Positions 1-7,628 of a stretch of DNA of 13,046 nucleotides are shown piece after piece; positions within the stretch are counted from its first letter, which is position 1, and each line of letters starts with the position of its first letter. Location: NCBI GenBank assembly GCA_947475795.1, contig CANJOX010000048.1, positions 1 to 13,046 on the forward strand, in the 5' to 3' direction. Below the pieces are notes generated by a model, which worked only from the letters and a program-made list of their open reading frames with translations, searched no databases and had not been told where the DNA came from. A program made the translations under genes and the position numbers. The stretch is from Gemmatimonadota bacterium. Its GTDB lineage: Bacteria > Gemmatimonadota > Gemmatimonadetes > Gemmatimonadales > Gemmatimonadaceae.

Positions 1-871
1 CGCGGCTCCGATCAATCCGTCGGACGTGCTCACCCTGACCGGGCAGTACGGCATGCTGCCGCCGCTGCCGGCCGTGGGTGGCAACGAAGGGGTGGGGCGC
101 GTGGCCGCCTTGGGCGACGGCGTCACGTCGCTGACGGTGGGCCAACGCGTGCTGCTGCCGATCGGCGCCGGCACGTGGGCGTCGCATCTGGTGGCCCCCG
201 CCGCCGGGATCATTCCGCTGCCGCCGGTCGGTGATCCGCTGCAGCTGTCGATGCTGGCGGTGAATCCGCCCACGGCCTCGCTGTTGCTCTCCGAGTTCGT
301 GTCACTGCAGCCGGGCGAATGGCTGATTCAGAACGCGGCCAACAGCGGCGTGGGTGAGTACGTGATCCAGCTCGCCAAACGGCGCGGCTTCCGCACGGTG
401 AGTGTGGTGCGTCGCGACGATGCCGTGGCGCCGTTGCAGGCCATTGGTGGTGACGTCGTGCTGGTGGATGGGCCGGATCTGGCGGCGCGCGTGATCGAGG
501 CGACCGGGAAGGCCAAGATCCGTCTGGCCATCGATGCGGTGGGCGGCAGTGCCACCGACCGGCTGGCGCAGTGCCTCGCGGTGGGCGGTACGGTGGTGAA
601 TTACGGGGCGCTCAGCGGCGAGGCGTGCAAGTTGGCGCCGGGCGCGCTCATTTTCCGCAACATCACGCTGCGCGGGTTCTGGCTGGCGTTCTGGTACCGC
701 AACGCCGCGCCAGCGCAGCAGCAGGCGGTGTTCGGTGAGTTGGCCACCCTGATTGCACGTGGCGAGCTCGCCGTGCGCGTGCACGCCACGTATCCGCTGT
801 CGCAGATCAAGGACGCCGTGGCCGCGGCGGCCACCGGCGGCCGTCACGGCAAGATCCTGCTCGTTCCGTAA
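1..871 (+). CDS. MECR/Etr1-type trans-2-enoyl thioester reductase (MDR superfamily), 5' truncated by window
   Basis: Zinc-independent medium-chain dehydrogenase/reductase resembling mitochondrial MECR/Etr1, which reduces trans-2-enoyl-ACP or -CoA with NADPH. The reading frame is open from base 2 and the first visible residues are AAPINPSD, so the true start lies upstream and roughly 25-30 residues are missing; an internal GTG at 26 is not the real start. Family motifs visible are INPSD followed by a GQYG Tyr (the MECR active-site Tyr region), LPAVGGNEGVGRV, the nucleotide-binding segment QNAANSGVGEYVIQLAK, AIDAVGG, and GFWLAFWYR near the C-terminus, which matches the MECR GFWL..W block. No structural-zinc Cys cluster is seen. 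It ends 27 bp before the convergent SDR stop. It could act in fatty-acid synthesis or elongation, or as a quinone-type reductase. The family call is firm and the physiological substrate is inferred. Confidence 0.9.
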   Translation, partial: AAPINPSDVLTLTGQYGMLPPLPAVGGNEGVGRVAALGDGVTSLTVGQRVLLPIGAGTWASHLVAPAAGIIPLPPVGDPLQLSMLAVNPPTASLLLSEFVSLQPGEWLIQNAANSGVGEYVIQLAKRRGFRTVSVVRRDDAVAPLQAIGGDVVLVDGPDLAARVIEATGKAKIRLAIDAVGGSATDRLAQCLAVGGTVVNYGALSGEACKLAPGALIFRNITLRGFWLAFWYRNAAPAQQQAVFGELATLIARGELAVRVHATYPLSQIKDAVAAAATGGRHGKILLVP

Positions 872-890
872 GCAGGGCCTGTCAGCGGCC

Positions 891-909
891 CCGCGGCCTC
901 AGCCCGCGG
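891..909. terminator. Possible hairpin between convergent genes (weak terminator candidate)
   Basis: CCGCGG at 891-896 can pair with CCGCGG at 904-909 around a 7-nt loop, giving a 6-bp all-GC stem. It sits at the convergent 3' ends of the enoyl reductase (+) and the SDR (-) and overlaps the SDR stop codon. There is no T-tract on either strand, and CCGCGG is a likely chance palindrome in DNA this GC-rich, so the terminator call is tentative. Confidence 0.2.
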
Positions 910-1639
910 TCAGTCCGCCGTCGATCGCCAGCGCGTGTCCGCTCATGAACGCGCTGGCGCTGCTGCACAGATACAGCACGGTGTCTGCCATCTCCTCGGC
1001 GCTGGCGAGTCGTCCCATCGGCACACGCGCCGTGAGCTCCTCCTGCGGCAGCCCGGCGTCGAGCATCCCCTGCACCATGGGCGTGAGCGTGAAGCCGGGG
1101 CAGAGGGCGTTGATCCGGATGCCGCGGCGTCCGTACTCTAGCGCCGCCGTGCGCGTGAGTCCAACCACGCCGTGCTTGCTGGCCGCGTAGGCCGAGTGCT
1201 TTGGAAATCCCCCCAGCCCTGCCACCGACGCCACGTTCACGATCGTGCCGCGTCCGGCGGCCAGCATCACCGGCAGCTGATGCCGCATGCAGCGAAACAC
1301 GCCGGTGAGGTTCACATCGATCACGGCATCCCACGTGGGCTGCGGGTAGTCGGCGGTGCGCACTTCCGCGCCACCGATGCCGGCCGCGTTGATCGCGATG
1401 TCGAGGGCGCCGTACGCGTGCACGGTATGCGCGATGGCCGCCGCGATCTCGTCGTCGTCGCGCACGTTGCACGCCACCGCGAGCCCGTTCACCTCGCGGG
1501 CCACGGCCACGGCCAGCTGCGGCTGCACGTCGCCAACCACCACGCGGGCGCCCTGCGCCGCGAACGCGCGTGCGGCAGCGGCACCGATTCCGGAGGCACC
1601 GCCGGTGATGAACACGACACGGCCGGCAAATTCAGACAT
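899..1639 (-). CDS. FabG-like short-chain dehydrogenase/reductase (classical SDR)
   Basis: A 246-residue NAD(P)-dependent oxidoreductase of the classical SDR family. The cofactor motif TGGASGIG lies at residues 12-19, the structural NAAG at 84-87, and the catalytic set is complete: Asn110, Ser138, Tyr151 and Lys155 (Tyr in SAYAASK). The PGF segment after the active site (CPGFTLTPM) and the C-terminal IDGGLTAG tail are typical. Asp37 at the end of the second beta strand hints at an NAD(H) preference. I chose the ATG at 1639 because MSEFAGRVVFITGG gives the normal family N-terminus; the frame stays open upstream, but that part lies inside glpD in another frame. It starts 44 bp after the glpD stop on the same strand, so co-transcription with glpD is likely. 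The substrate is unknown; beta-ketoacyl/3-hydroxyacyl or a secondary alcohol would fit the family. Confidence 0.9.
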   Translation of the reverse strand: MSEFAGRVVFITGGASGIGAAAARAFAAQGARVVVGDVQPQLAVAVAREVNGLAVACNVRDDDEIAAAIAHTVHAYGALDIAINAAGIGGAEVRTADYPQPTWDAVIDVNLTGVFRCMRHQLPVMLAAGRGTIVNVASVAGLGGFPKHSAYAASKHGVVGLTRTAALEYGRRGIRINALCPGFTLTPMVQGMLDAGLPQEELTARVPMGRLASAEEMADTVLYLCSSASAFMSGHALAIDGGLTAG

Positions 1640-1683
1640 GGCAGGAGTGGAAGAATGGAAAAGGGCGCCGGGTATGCCGGCGG

Positions 1684-3435
1684 TCAGTGATCGTCGATCG
1701 TGAACAGGCGAGCGGCATCGGCATCGTAGTCGTCGAGCTGGCGCGCGGTCTCCGACGCCGACCACTGCAACAGCGCCGCTATCATGGGGGCGATCCGGCG
1801 CGCAGCGGCGCGGCCATGGTCGCGCGTCTCGAACGCCACGTGCGTGCGGCGGATGAGCACGTCGGACAGTGTGAGCGCCATCTCGCGCTCCACGGCGTGC
1901 GGCACTTCGGCCAGCAGGTACGGGAGGTCGTCGGACAGACGGCGCCCCAGTGCGGCATCGCGCTGCACGTAGCTCCACACATTACGCCAGCGGCTGCCGT
2001 AGGCGAGGGCCAGGCGCTCCCCTACTGCCGCATCGTGCGTCGTGGCGCGCGCCTCCTGCACCGTGGCCTCACGCGTCGTGATGTCTCCGCCGGGGAGCGG
2101 CGTGGATTCGCTGGGCCAGGCGTCGCGCCGCGGGGGCGATGTCGCCGCGCCGGTGCGCGGGGCCTTCATGGATTCGCCGCGCGCGTGCGCGAGCACGTCA
2201 GCCGCCATGGCGCGGTACGTGGTGAGCTTGCCGCCGGTGATGCTCACCAAACCGTCGCTGCGGTGCGTGATGGCATGCTCGCGTGAGGCGGCGTTGGCGC
2301 TGTGCTCGCCGGCGCGCACGGCCGCCAGCGGGCGGATGCCGCACCAGGCCGAGATCACGTCGTCCATGGTGAGCTGCGCGAAGGGAAAGCAACGATTCAC
2401 CGACTGCAGCAGGTACGTCACCTCGGCCCGCGTGGCGCGGATGTCGTCGGGGCCGCCGCGGGCCGGGCGCTCCGTGGTGCCGATGATGGTGTGACTGCCC
2501 GAGGGGAGCACGAACATCACGCGTCCGTCCAGCGGCGAGACAATCGTGACGGCCTCGTGGTTGCCCACCCGCGCGCGCGGCACGGCAATGTGTGAGCCGG
2601 CCGAACCGAACAGCTGCGTGCCTTGCGACGCGCCGGTGAGGGCGGCGGTAGCGTCGCTCCACGGACCCGTGGCGTTGATGATCACGCGGGCCCGCACGGC
2701 GAACGTGTTCCCGGTGCGTCGATCCTCGGCCACCACCCCCGTGAGGCGGCGCTGCGGGCCGTCGGCGTGCACGCCGGACACCACGGACACATGATTGGCC
2801 ACGGCCGCGCCCGCCTCGCGCGCGGCCAGCGCACTCGCGAGCGTGAGGCGGGTGTCGTCGGTGGCCGCATCCCAGTAGCGCGCGCCGCCCACCAGCCCAT
2901 CGGGGGCCAGCGCGGGCTCGGACCCCAGCACGCCGTCGCGGTCCAGTGACTGATGCCGCTGGTTGCGGAACAGCGACAGCGCATCGTACAGCGCGAGTCC
3001 GGCGCGCACCTTCCAGCGGGGCACGCGCGCGCCGCGATACACGGGCCACGTGAACGCCAGCGGACGGACCAGATGCGGCGCCAGCCCGAGCAGCAGGCGG
3101 CGCTCCCGGCTGGACTCGAACACCAGCCCGAGGTGCCCGTGTTCGAGGTAGCGCACCCCTCCGTGCACCAGCCGCGACGAGCGGCTCGACGTGCCACTCG
3201 CAAAATCGTCGCGCTCGAGCAGGGCGGTGCGAAAGCCGGCCAGCGCCGCCTCGCGCGCGACGCCAGCACCGGTGATGCCGCCGCCGATGATCAGCATGTC
3301 GAACGGCTCGCCCGCGAGGGCCACCAGCGTGGCGCTGCGCGCGGCGACCGCGGCGCCCGAAGACACCGCCGCCGACGCGGTGGGCGACGCGCCATCGTGG
3401 TCGGATGGTGCGGGGGTGGCGTGCGGATGCGGCAT
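1684..3435 (-). CDS. glpD: Aerobic glycerol-3-phosphate dehydrogenase (FAD-dependent)
   Basis: Oxidises sn-glycerol-3-phosphate to dihydroxyacetone phosphate at the cytoplasmic membrane, passing electrons through FAD to quinone. The 583-residue product has the N-terminal FAD dinucleotide motif IIGGGITGAG (GGGITG at residues 51-56), the GlpD block GTSSRSSRLVHGGVRYLE, the mid-protein GTTERPARGG and SAWCGIRPL segments, SITGGKLTTYR before the C-terminal domain, and a DAO_C-type helical tail (LTLSDVLIRRTHVAF). Length is slightly above the usual 500-560 because of a roughly 45-residue Ala/Ser/Pro-rich N-terminal extension. No other ATG precedes the FAD motif, but a GTG start nearer to it is possible. 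It is divergent from fadI across 61 bp and is followed by the SDR. Glycerol kinase and transporter are not in the window. The link to fadIJ suggests use of both acyl chains and glycerol from lipids. Confidence 0.95.
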   Translation of the reverse strand: MPHPHATPAPSDHDGASPTASAAVSSGAAVAARSATLVALAGEPFDMLIIGGGITGAGVAREAALAGFRTALLERDDFASGTSSRSSRLVHGGVRYLEHGHLGLVFESSRERRLLLGLAPHLVRPLAFTWPVYRGARVPRWKVRAGLALYDALSLFRNQRHQSLDRDGVLGSEPALAPDGLVGGARYWDAATDDTRLTLASALAAREAGAAVANHVSVVSGVHADGPQRRLTGVVAEDRRTGNTFAVRARVIINATGPWSDATAALTGASQGTQLFGSAGSHIAVPRARVGNHEAVTIVSPLDGRVMFVLPSGSHTIIGTTERPARGGPDDIRATRAEVTYLLQSVNRCFPFAQLTMDDVISAWCGIRPLAAVRAGEHSANAASREHAITHRSDGLVSITGGKLTTYRAMAADVLAHARGESMKAPRTGAATSPPRRDAWPSESTPLPGGDITTREATVQEARATTHDAAVGERLALAYGSRWRNVWSYVQRDAALGRRLSDDLPYLLAEVPHAVEREMALTLSDVLIRRTHVAFETRDHGRAAARRIAPMIAALLQWSASETARQLDDYDADAARLFTIDDH

Positions 3436-3441
3436 CGATGC

Positions 3442-3448
3442 AGAGATG
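3442..3448 (-). promoter_or_regulatory. Weak -10-like element upstream of glpD
   Basis: On the minus strand CATCTCT lies 6 nt before the glpD ATG at 3435. This is the position and general shape of the better boxes in front of fadI and dinB, but it lacks the leading TA, so it is only a weak candidate. No Shine-Dalgarno precedes this ATG. It sits in the 61-bp divergent glpD/fadI region, where both promoters would have to be packed closely. Confidence 0.25.
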
Positions 3449-3483
3449 CCGCCGGGACCCTCGCCGCGCTAGGGGCGCGTCCG

Positions 3484-3490
3484 TTACTTT
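3484..3490 (+). promoter_or_regulatory. Candidate -10 box (TTACTTT) 6 nt before fadI ATG; probable leaderless start
   Basis: TTACTTT (core TACTTT, fitting TANNNT) ends 6 nt before the fadI ATG at 3497. Normal -10 to +1 spacing would put the transcription start at or next to the A of the ATG, giving a leaderless mRNA. In agreement, no GGAGG-like sequence is found 5-12 nt upstream. No convincing -35 hexamer is visible 16-18 bp upstream, in a region that is almost pure GC. Confidence 0.45.
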
Positions 3491-3496
3491 CGACGC

Positions 3497-4792
3497 ATGG
3501 CTCCCAATGGAAATGGCCGTCGCGTGGCCATCGTCGCCGGTGTGCGCACGCCGTTCGCACGGTCCGGCACCGTGCTCAAGGACTACACGGCGAGCGATCT
3601 CGGCAAAATGGCGGTGGCCGAGCTGGTGCAGCGCACGGCGCTCGACGGGGCCGCCGTCGATCTGCTCGTCTTCGGCACGGTGGTGCAGTCGGTCGTGGCG
3701 CCGAATATCGCGCGTGAAGTCGCACTGCTGCCGCACTTCCCGAAAACAGTGCAGGCGTACGCGGTGTCGCGCGCCTGTGCCTCGGCCAATCAGGCCATCA
3801 CGGATGCGGCCGATCAGATCGCGCTGGGGCACGCCGACATCGCGATCGCGGGGGGCGCCGAGTCGTTGTCGCAGGTGCCGATCCTGCATTCGCGCGGCAT
3901 GAGCGACGTGCTCGTGGCGGCGTCGAAGGCGAAAACGGTGGGGCAGCGTCTGTCCATTTTGTCGCGCCTCCGGCCGCGTGACTTCGTGCCGATCACGCCG
4001 GCGATCGCCGAGCCGAGTACCGGCGAAACAATGGGGCAGTCGGCCGATGCGATGGCCAAGATCAACGGGATCACGCGCGAGGCACAGGACCGGTTCGCAC
4101 TGCGCTCGCACCAGCGCGCCGCGCAGGGCATGGCCGACGGGCGACTCACGGCGGAGATCGTGCCGGTGCCCGTGCCGCCGGCGTTCGACCGCCTGATCGC
4201 GGCGGACAACGGCGTGCGGCACGACACCACGTACGAGCAGCTGTCGGCGCTGCGGCCGGCCTTCGATCGCACGTACGGGACGGTCACCGCCGGCAATGCG
4301 TCGCCGCTCACCGATGGCGGCGCGGCCGTGTTGCTCATGTCGGAGGAGCGCGCGCGCGCACTGGGATACACGCCGCTCGCGTTCATCCGCGCGTACGCGT
4401 ACGCGGCAGTGGATCCTGCCGAACAGCTGTTGCAGGCGCCCGTGCTGGCGGCACCGATGGCACTGGCGCGCGCCGGACTCACGCTGCGCGATCTCGACCT
4501 CGTGGAGATGCACGAGGCCTTTGCGGCGCAGGTGCTGAGCAACATTCAGGGGCTCGCCTCGCCGATGTGGGCCGCGCGGGCGGGGCTGAGTGCACCGGTG
4601 GGCGAGGTGGACATGGACCGGCTCAACGTGATGGGCGGTTCGCTGTCGATCGGGCATCCCTTCGGGGCCACCGGCGCGCGGGTGCTGACCACGCTATGCC
4701 ATGAACTCGCGCGACGGAACGGGCAGTTCGGCATGCTCACCGTGTGTGCGGCCGGCGGCATGGGGCACGCGATGATCGTGGAGCGCGTATGA
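3497..4792 (+). CDS. fadI: Acetyl-CoA acyltransferase (3-ketoacyl-CoA thiolase, FadI type)
   Basis: Catalyses thiolytic cleavage of 3-ketoacyl-CoA, the last step of beta-oxidation. The 431-residue product shows the full thiolase catalytic set: nucleophilic Cys94 in SRACASANQ, His339 in MHEAFAAQ, His387 in SIGHPFGATG and Cys417 in CAAGGMGHAM. The length, the long lid-loop region around residues 130-170 (RLRPRDFVPITPAIAEPSTGETMG) and the gene order thiolase-then-multifunctional enzyme favour FadI over the shorter FadA. The ATG at 3497 gives the expected N-terminus (RRVAIVAGVRTPFARSG). The stop overlaps the fadJ start by ATGA (4789-4792), so the two subunits are very likely translationally coupled and form a trifunctional complex. 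It diverges from glpD. No fatty-acid-responsive regulator gene is seen nearby. Confidence 0.95.
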   Translation: MAPNGNGRRVAIVAGVRTPFARSGTVLKDYTASDLGKMAVAELVQRTALDGAAVDLLVFGTVVQSVVAPNIAREVALLPHFPKTVQAYAVSRACASANQAITDAADQIALGHADIAIAGGAESLSQVPILHSRGMSDVLVAASKAKTVGQRLSILSRLRPRDFVPITPAIAEPSTGETMGQSADAMAKINGITREAQDRFALRSHQRAAQGMADGRLTAEIVPVPVPPAFDRLIAADNGVRHDTTYEQLSALRPAFDRTYGTVTAGNASPLTDGGAAVLLMSEERARALGYTPLAFIRAYAYAAVDPAEQLLQAPVLAAPMALARAGLTLRDLDLVEMHEAFAAQVLSNIQGLASPMWAARAGLSAPVGEVDMDRLNVMGGSLSIGHPFGATGARVLTTLCHELARRNGQFGMLTVCAAGGMGHAMIVERV

Positions 4793-6963
4793 GCACGCCA
4801 ACGGCGGGCATCATGTTGCTTGACGATGCGGCGACCGGCATCGCGTTGTCGGTGCACGACGGCGTCGCCACCATCCGCTATGACCAACCCGGCTCGCCGG
4901 TGAATACGCTGAATTCGCGCATGGCGCCGGTGTTCGAGCGGATCCTCGCGCGCATCGCGGAGGACGCGTCGATCGTGGGAGCGGTGTTCGTGAGCGGCAA
5001 ACGCGACAGCTGGATTGCGGGGGCCGACATCGACGAACTGCAGCAGGTGACTGCGGCGGCCGACGGCGAGCGCCTGTCGACGGGCGGCCAGCAGCTGCTG
5101 AATCGGCTCGCGGCCATGTCCAAGCCGATTGTGGCGGCCATTCACGGCGCGGCGCTTGGGGGCGGACTCGAGACCGCGCTGGCCTGCCGTTATCGCATTG
5201 CCACCGAGCACCCCAAAACGGTGCTGGCCCTCCCTGAAGTGCAGCTCGGGCTGTTGCCCGGCGCGGGCGGGACCCAGCGTCTGCCTCGCACGGTGGGACT
5301 GCCGGCCGCGCTCGACATGATGCTCACGGGCAAGAATATCCGCGCGAAGAAAGCGTGGCAGATGGGGCTCGTGCACGAACTGGTGCATCCGGCGCTGTTG
5401 CACGATGTGGCCGAACGCCGTGTCCGCGCGCTGGCGCGGGGCGAGGCCACGCCGACCCGGGCGCGCCGACGCGGCGCATCCGAGGCGCTGCTCGAGGGCA
5501 CCCCGATGGGGCGTGCGCTCGTGTTCCGGCAGGCGCGCGCCACGGTGCTGCGCAAGACGCGCGGGCAGTATCCCGCGCCGTTGGCGGTGATCGATGCCGT
5601 GCGCGCCGGATACCGGCAGGGATTCGAGGCGGGGCTGCGTGCGGAGGCGCGTCACTTCGGGGCGCTCACCGTGTCCCCCGTGTCCCGCCAGCTGGTGACC
5701 ATCTTCTACGCCACGACGGCGCTGAAGAAGGACACTGGGTTGCCCGAGGGCGTGACGGCGGTCGCGGCGCCCGTGCGCAAGATCGGTGTGCTGGGCGCGG
5801 GGTTCATGGGCGCCGGGATCGCCACGGTGGCGGTGCAGGCGGGTACGGTCGTGCGCCTCAAGGATGCGTCGCTCGAGCGGCTGGCGGCCGGGATGCGCGC
5901 CGTGCGCGACGTGCTGCGCGAGCGGCTGCGGCGCCGCCAGCTCACGCGGCTGCAGTGCGACGACCAGCTGTCGCTCGTGGGCGGCACCACCGACTACAGC
6001 GGCTTCCGCAACGCCGATCTCGTGATCGAGGCGGTGTTCGAGGATCTCGCGGTGAAGCACGCCGTGCTGCGCGAGGTCGAGGCGGTGGCGCCGCGGGCGA
6101 TCTTCGCCTCGAACACCAGCACGATCCCCATCCGCGACATTGCCCGTGCGTCGGCGCATCCGGAGCAGGTGGTGGGGATGCACTTCTTCTCGCCCGTGCA
6201 CAAGATGCCGCTGCTCGAGGTCATCGTGACCCCCGAGACCAGCGCCGAGACCACGGCCACGGTGGTGGCGTACGGACGTCAGCTGGGCAAGACGGTGATC
6301 GTGGTGCGTGACGGTCCCGGCTTTTATGTGAACCGGATTCTCGCGCCCTACCTGAACGAGAGCGGCGCGTTGCTCGACGACGGCGTCGCGATCGACGCGG
6401 TGGACGCGGCACTGGTGGCGTTCGGGTTTCCCGTGGGGGCGATCACGCTGCTCGACGAAGTCGGCCTGGACATCGCCGGCAAGTCGGGGCCGATCATGGC
6501 GGCGGCGTTCGGTGATCGCATGCGCCCGTCGCTCTCGTTGCAGCGCGTGATCGACAGCGGCCGGTTAGGACGCAAGGCCAAGCGCGGGTTCTATCGCTAC
6601 GACGCACGCGGTGCGCGGCAGGGCGTGGATGACGGCGTGTATGCCCTCACGCCGACGAAGGGCGCCCGCGTGACGTGCACGGCGGAGGAGATCCAGCGGC
6701 GCACCGTGCTCCCGATGCTCAACGAGGCCGTACGCTGTCTCGAGGACGGCATCATCCGCTCGCCGCGCGACGGGGACATCGGGGCCATTTTCGGGATCGG
6801 GTTTCCGCCGTTTCTGGGCGGCCCGTTCCGGTATCTCGATACGCTCGGGGCGGCCACCGTGGTCCGGCAGCTCGCGGAGCTCGAGGCGCGGTTCCCCGGT
6901 CGTTTCGCGCCTGCCGCGTTGCTGGCCGCCAAGGCGGCCTCCGGCGAAACATTCCATCCCTGA
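4789..6963 (+). CDS. fadJ: Multifunctional enoyl-CoA hydratase / 3-hydroxyacyl-CoA dehydrogenase (beta-oxidation alpha subunit)
   Basis: Hydrates trans-2-enoyl-CoA and oxidises the resulting L-3-hydroxyacyl-CoA with NAD+. The 724-residue protein begins with a crotonase domain (about residues 10-200) carrying the oxyanion-hole segment GAALGGGLE and the two catalytic glutamates Glu128 and Glu150 ([17 protein letters not shown]). A linker follows, then the NAD-binding domain with GAGFMG at 336-341, NTSTIPI, the catalytic His465 in [10 protein letters not shown], and the DGPGFYVNR block leading into two C-terminal 3HCDH helical repeats ending near [12 protein letters not shown]. The start at 4789 is set by the ATGA overlap with fadI and a GGAG about 7 nt upstream; the frame extends upstream only as an overlap with fadI. 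Length and order match FadJ, though FadB-type naming is possible. Confidence 0.94.
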   Translation: MSTPTAGIMLLDDAATGIALSVHDGVATIRYDQPGSPVNTLNSRMAPVFERILARIAEDASIVGAVFVSGKRDSWIAGADIDELQQVTAAADGERLSTGGQQLLNRLAAMSKPIVAAIHGAALGGGLETALACRYRIATEHPKTVLALPEVQLGLLPGAGGTQRLPRTVGLPAALDMMLTGKNIRAKKAWQMGLVHELVHPALLHDVAERRVRALARGEATPTRARRRGASEALLEGTPMGRALVFRQARATVLRKTRGQYPAPLAVIDAVRAGYRQGFEAGLRAEARHFGALTVSPVSRQLVTIFYATTALKKDTGLPEGVTAVAAPVRKIGVLGAGFMGAGIATVAVQAGTVVRLKDASLERLAAGMRAVRDVLRERLRRRQLTRLQCDDQLSLVGGTTDYSGFRNADLVIEAVFEDLAVKHAVLREVEAVAPRAIFASNTSTIPIRDIARASAHPEQVVGMHFFSPVHKMPLLEVIVTPETSAETTATVVAYGRQLGKTVIVVRDGPGFYVNRILAPYLNESGALLDDGVAIDAVDAALVAFGFPVGAITLLDEVGLDIAGKSGPIMAAAFGDRMRPSLSLQRVIDSGRLGRKAKRGFYRYDARGARQGVDDGVYALTPTKGARVTCTAEEIQRRTVLPMLNEAVRCLEDGIIRSPRDGDIGAIFGIGFPPFLGGPFRYLDTLGAATVVRQLAELEARFPGRFAPAALLAAKAASGETFHP

Positions 6964-6967
6964 GCGG

Positions 6968-6973
6968 TATCCT
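6968..6973 (+). promoter_or_regulatory. Candidate -10 box (TATCCT) 5 nt before dinB ATG; probable leaderless start
   Basis: TATCCT lies in the 15-bp gap between the fadJ stop and the ATG at 6979, with a 5-nt spacer before the start codon. A TANNNT box at this distance fits a transcript that begins at the start codon. No Shine-Dalgarno is present. This would give the DinB-like gene its own promoter despite being tight behind fadJ. It also favours the first ATG (6979) over the second one at 6988. Confidence 0.4.
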
Positions 6974-6978
6974 GCACC

Positions 6979-7527
6979 ATGACCACCATGCCGTTGCACC
7001 CCCGGATTGTCGAGGTGATCGATGCGCTCACCGACGCGCAGCGTCTCATGCAGGAGACGCTGGATCACATCCCCGCCGCGCAGCGCGAGGCGCCCGCCCG
7101 GCCGGACACGTGGTCGATCGCGCAGATCGTGGAGCACTTGTTGATGGTCGAGGACGGTTCCGGGCGACTGATCTCGAAGCTGCTGGCGCAGACGGCGGAC
7201 ACCATCGAATCCGATGACAGCGCGCTGGCGCACTCGCTCGATCGGTTCCAGGTGTCGAATCCGGTCCGTCGGATTGTCGCCCCCGCGATGGTCACCCCGG
7301 CGGCGCAGCTGTCGCTCGAGGAGGCGCGCACCGGTCAGGCGGTGGCGCGCGAGCGGGTGATGGCGGCGTACCGCCAGGCGTCGGGGCGTGCCCTCGCGAC
7401 CGTCGAGGCACCGCATCCGGTGCTGGGGCCGCTCAACGGGTATCAGTGGGGGTTGTTCCTGGCGCAGCACCAGCGTCGGCACGTGGTGCAGATGCACGCG
7501 GTGCTGGCGGCCCTCGCCACCGCCTGA
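6979..7527 (+). CDS. DinB/YfiT-like putative metal-dependent four-helix-bundle protein
   Basis: A 182-residue protein of the DinB-like superfamily. The N-terminal helix is followed by the signature WSIAQIVEHLL, and the C-terminal helix carries AQHQRRHVVQM. His53, His164 and His168 occupy the positions that form the three-His metal site in this superfamily. Members include thiol transferases dependent on bacillithiol or mycothiol, and many uncharacterised damage-inducible proteins; the substrate here cannot be told from the sequence. No signal peptide or membrane segment is visible, so it should be cytoplasmic. It starts 15 bp after fadJ with its own TATCCT box, so read-through from fadIJ and an independent start are both possible. 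A role in beta-oxidation is not implied by position alone. Confidence 0.82.
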   Translation: MTTMPLHPRIVEVIDALTDAQRLMQETLDHIPAAQREAPARPDTWSIAQIVEHLLMVEDGSGRLISKLLAQTADTIESDDSALAHSLDRFQVSNPVRRIVAPAMVTPAAQLSLEEARTGQAVARERVMAAYRQASGRALATVEAPHPVLGPLNGYQWGLFLAQHQRRHVVQMHAVLAALATA

Positions 7528-7542
7528 CGGGAGGCCCGCAGG

Positions 7543-7548
7543 TATATT
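7543..7548 (+). promoter_or_regulatory. Candidate -10 box (TATATT) for proline dehydrogenase
   Basis: TATATT at 7543-7548 is one of the very few A/T-rich hexamers in this region and lies 15 bp after the dinB stop. A start about 7 nt downstream (near 7555) would leave a leader of about 75 nt before the proline dehydrogenase ATG at 7629. No clear -35 box is seen at 16-18 bp. The leader would open almost directly into the hairpin at 7563-7593. Confidence 0.45.
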
Positions 7549-7562
7549 CCCGACGTCGTTCC

Positions 7563-7593
7563 GCGCGGTGCCGGTTGTGAACCGGCGCCGCGC
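7563..7593 (+). other. Strong 14-bp hairpin in the proline dehydrogenase leader
   Basis: The arm GCGCGGTGCCGGTT (7563-7576) pairs with 7580-7593 across a GTG triloop. All 14 positions pair, with one G-U wobble. It lies between the dinB stop (7527) and the proline dehydrogenase start (7629), just downstream of the TATATT box. There is no T-tract after it (a pyrimidine C/T mixture follows), so it is not a canonical intrinsic terminator. It could be a 5'-stabilising or regulatory leader structure, an operator-like inverted repeat, or a U-less terminator for dinB. Confidence 0.6.
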
Positions 7594-7628
7594 CTCTCCC
7601 TCCGCCGAACTCCGCGCCCCCGCGCTTC

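Noticed and set aside
2198..4657. An 819-codon open frame on the minus strand across glpD and fadI
   Set aside because: It is antisense to fadI and out of frame with glpD. Its product is low-complexity Arg/His/Gly-rich with no family motif. Very long spurious frames are expected in DNA this GC-rich, where stop codons are rare.
4546..6201. A 551-codon minus-strand frame opposite fadJ
   Set aside because: It mirrors the third-position bias of fadJ and gives an Arg/His-rich product with no recognisable domain.
5355..6311. A 318-codon Gly/Arg-rich frame inside fadJ
   Set aside because: Out of frame with fadJ on the same strand; low-complexity composition typical of a shifted frame in high-GC coding DNA.
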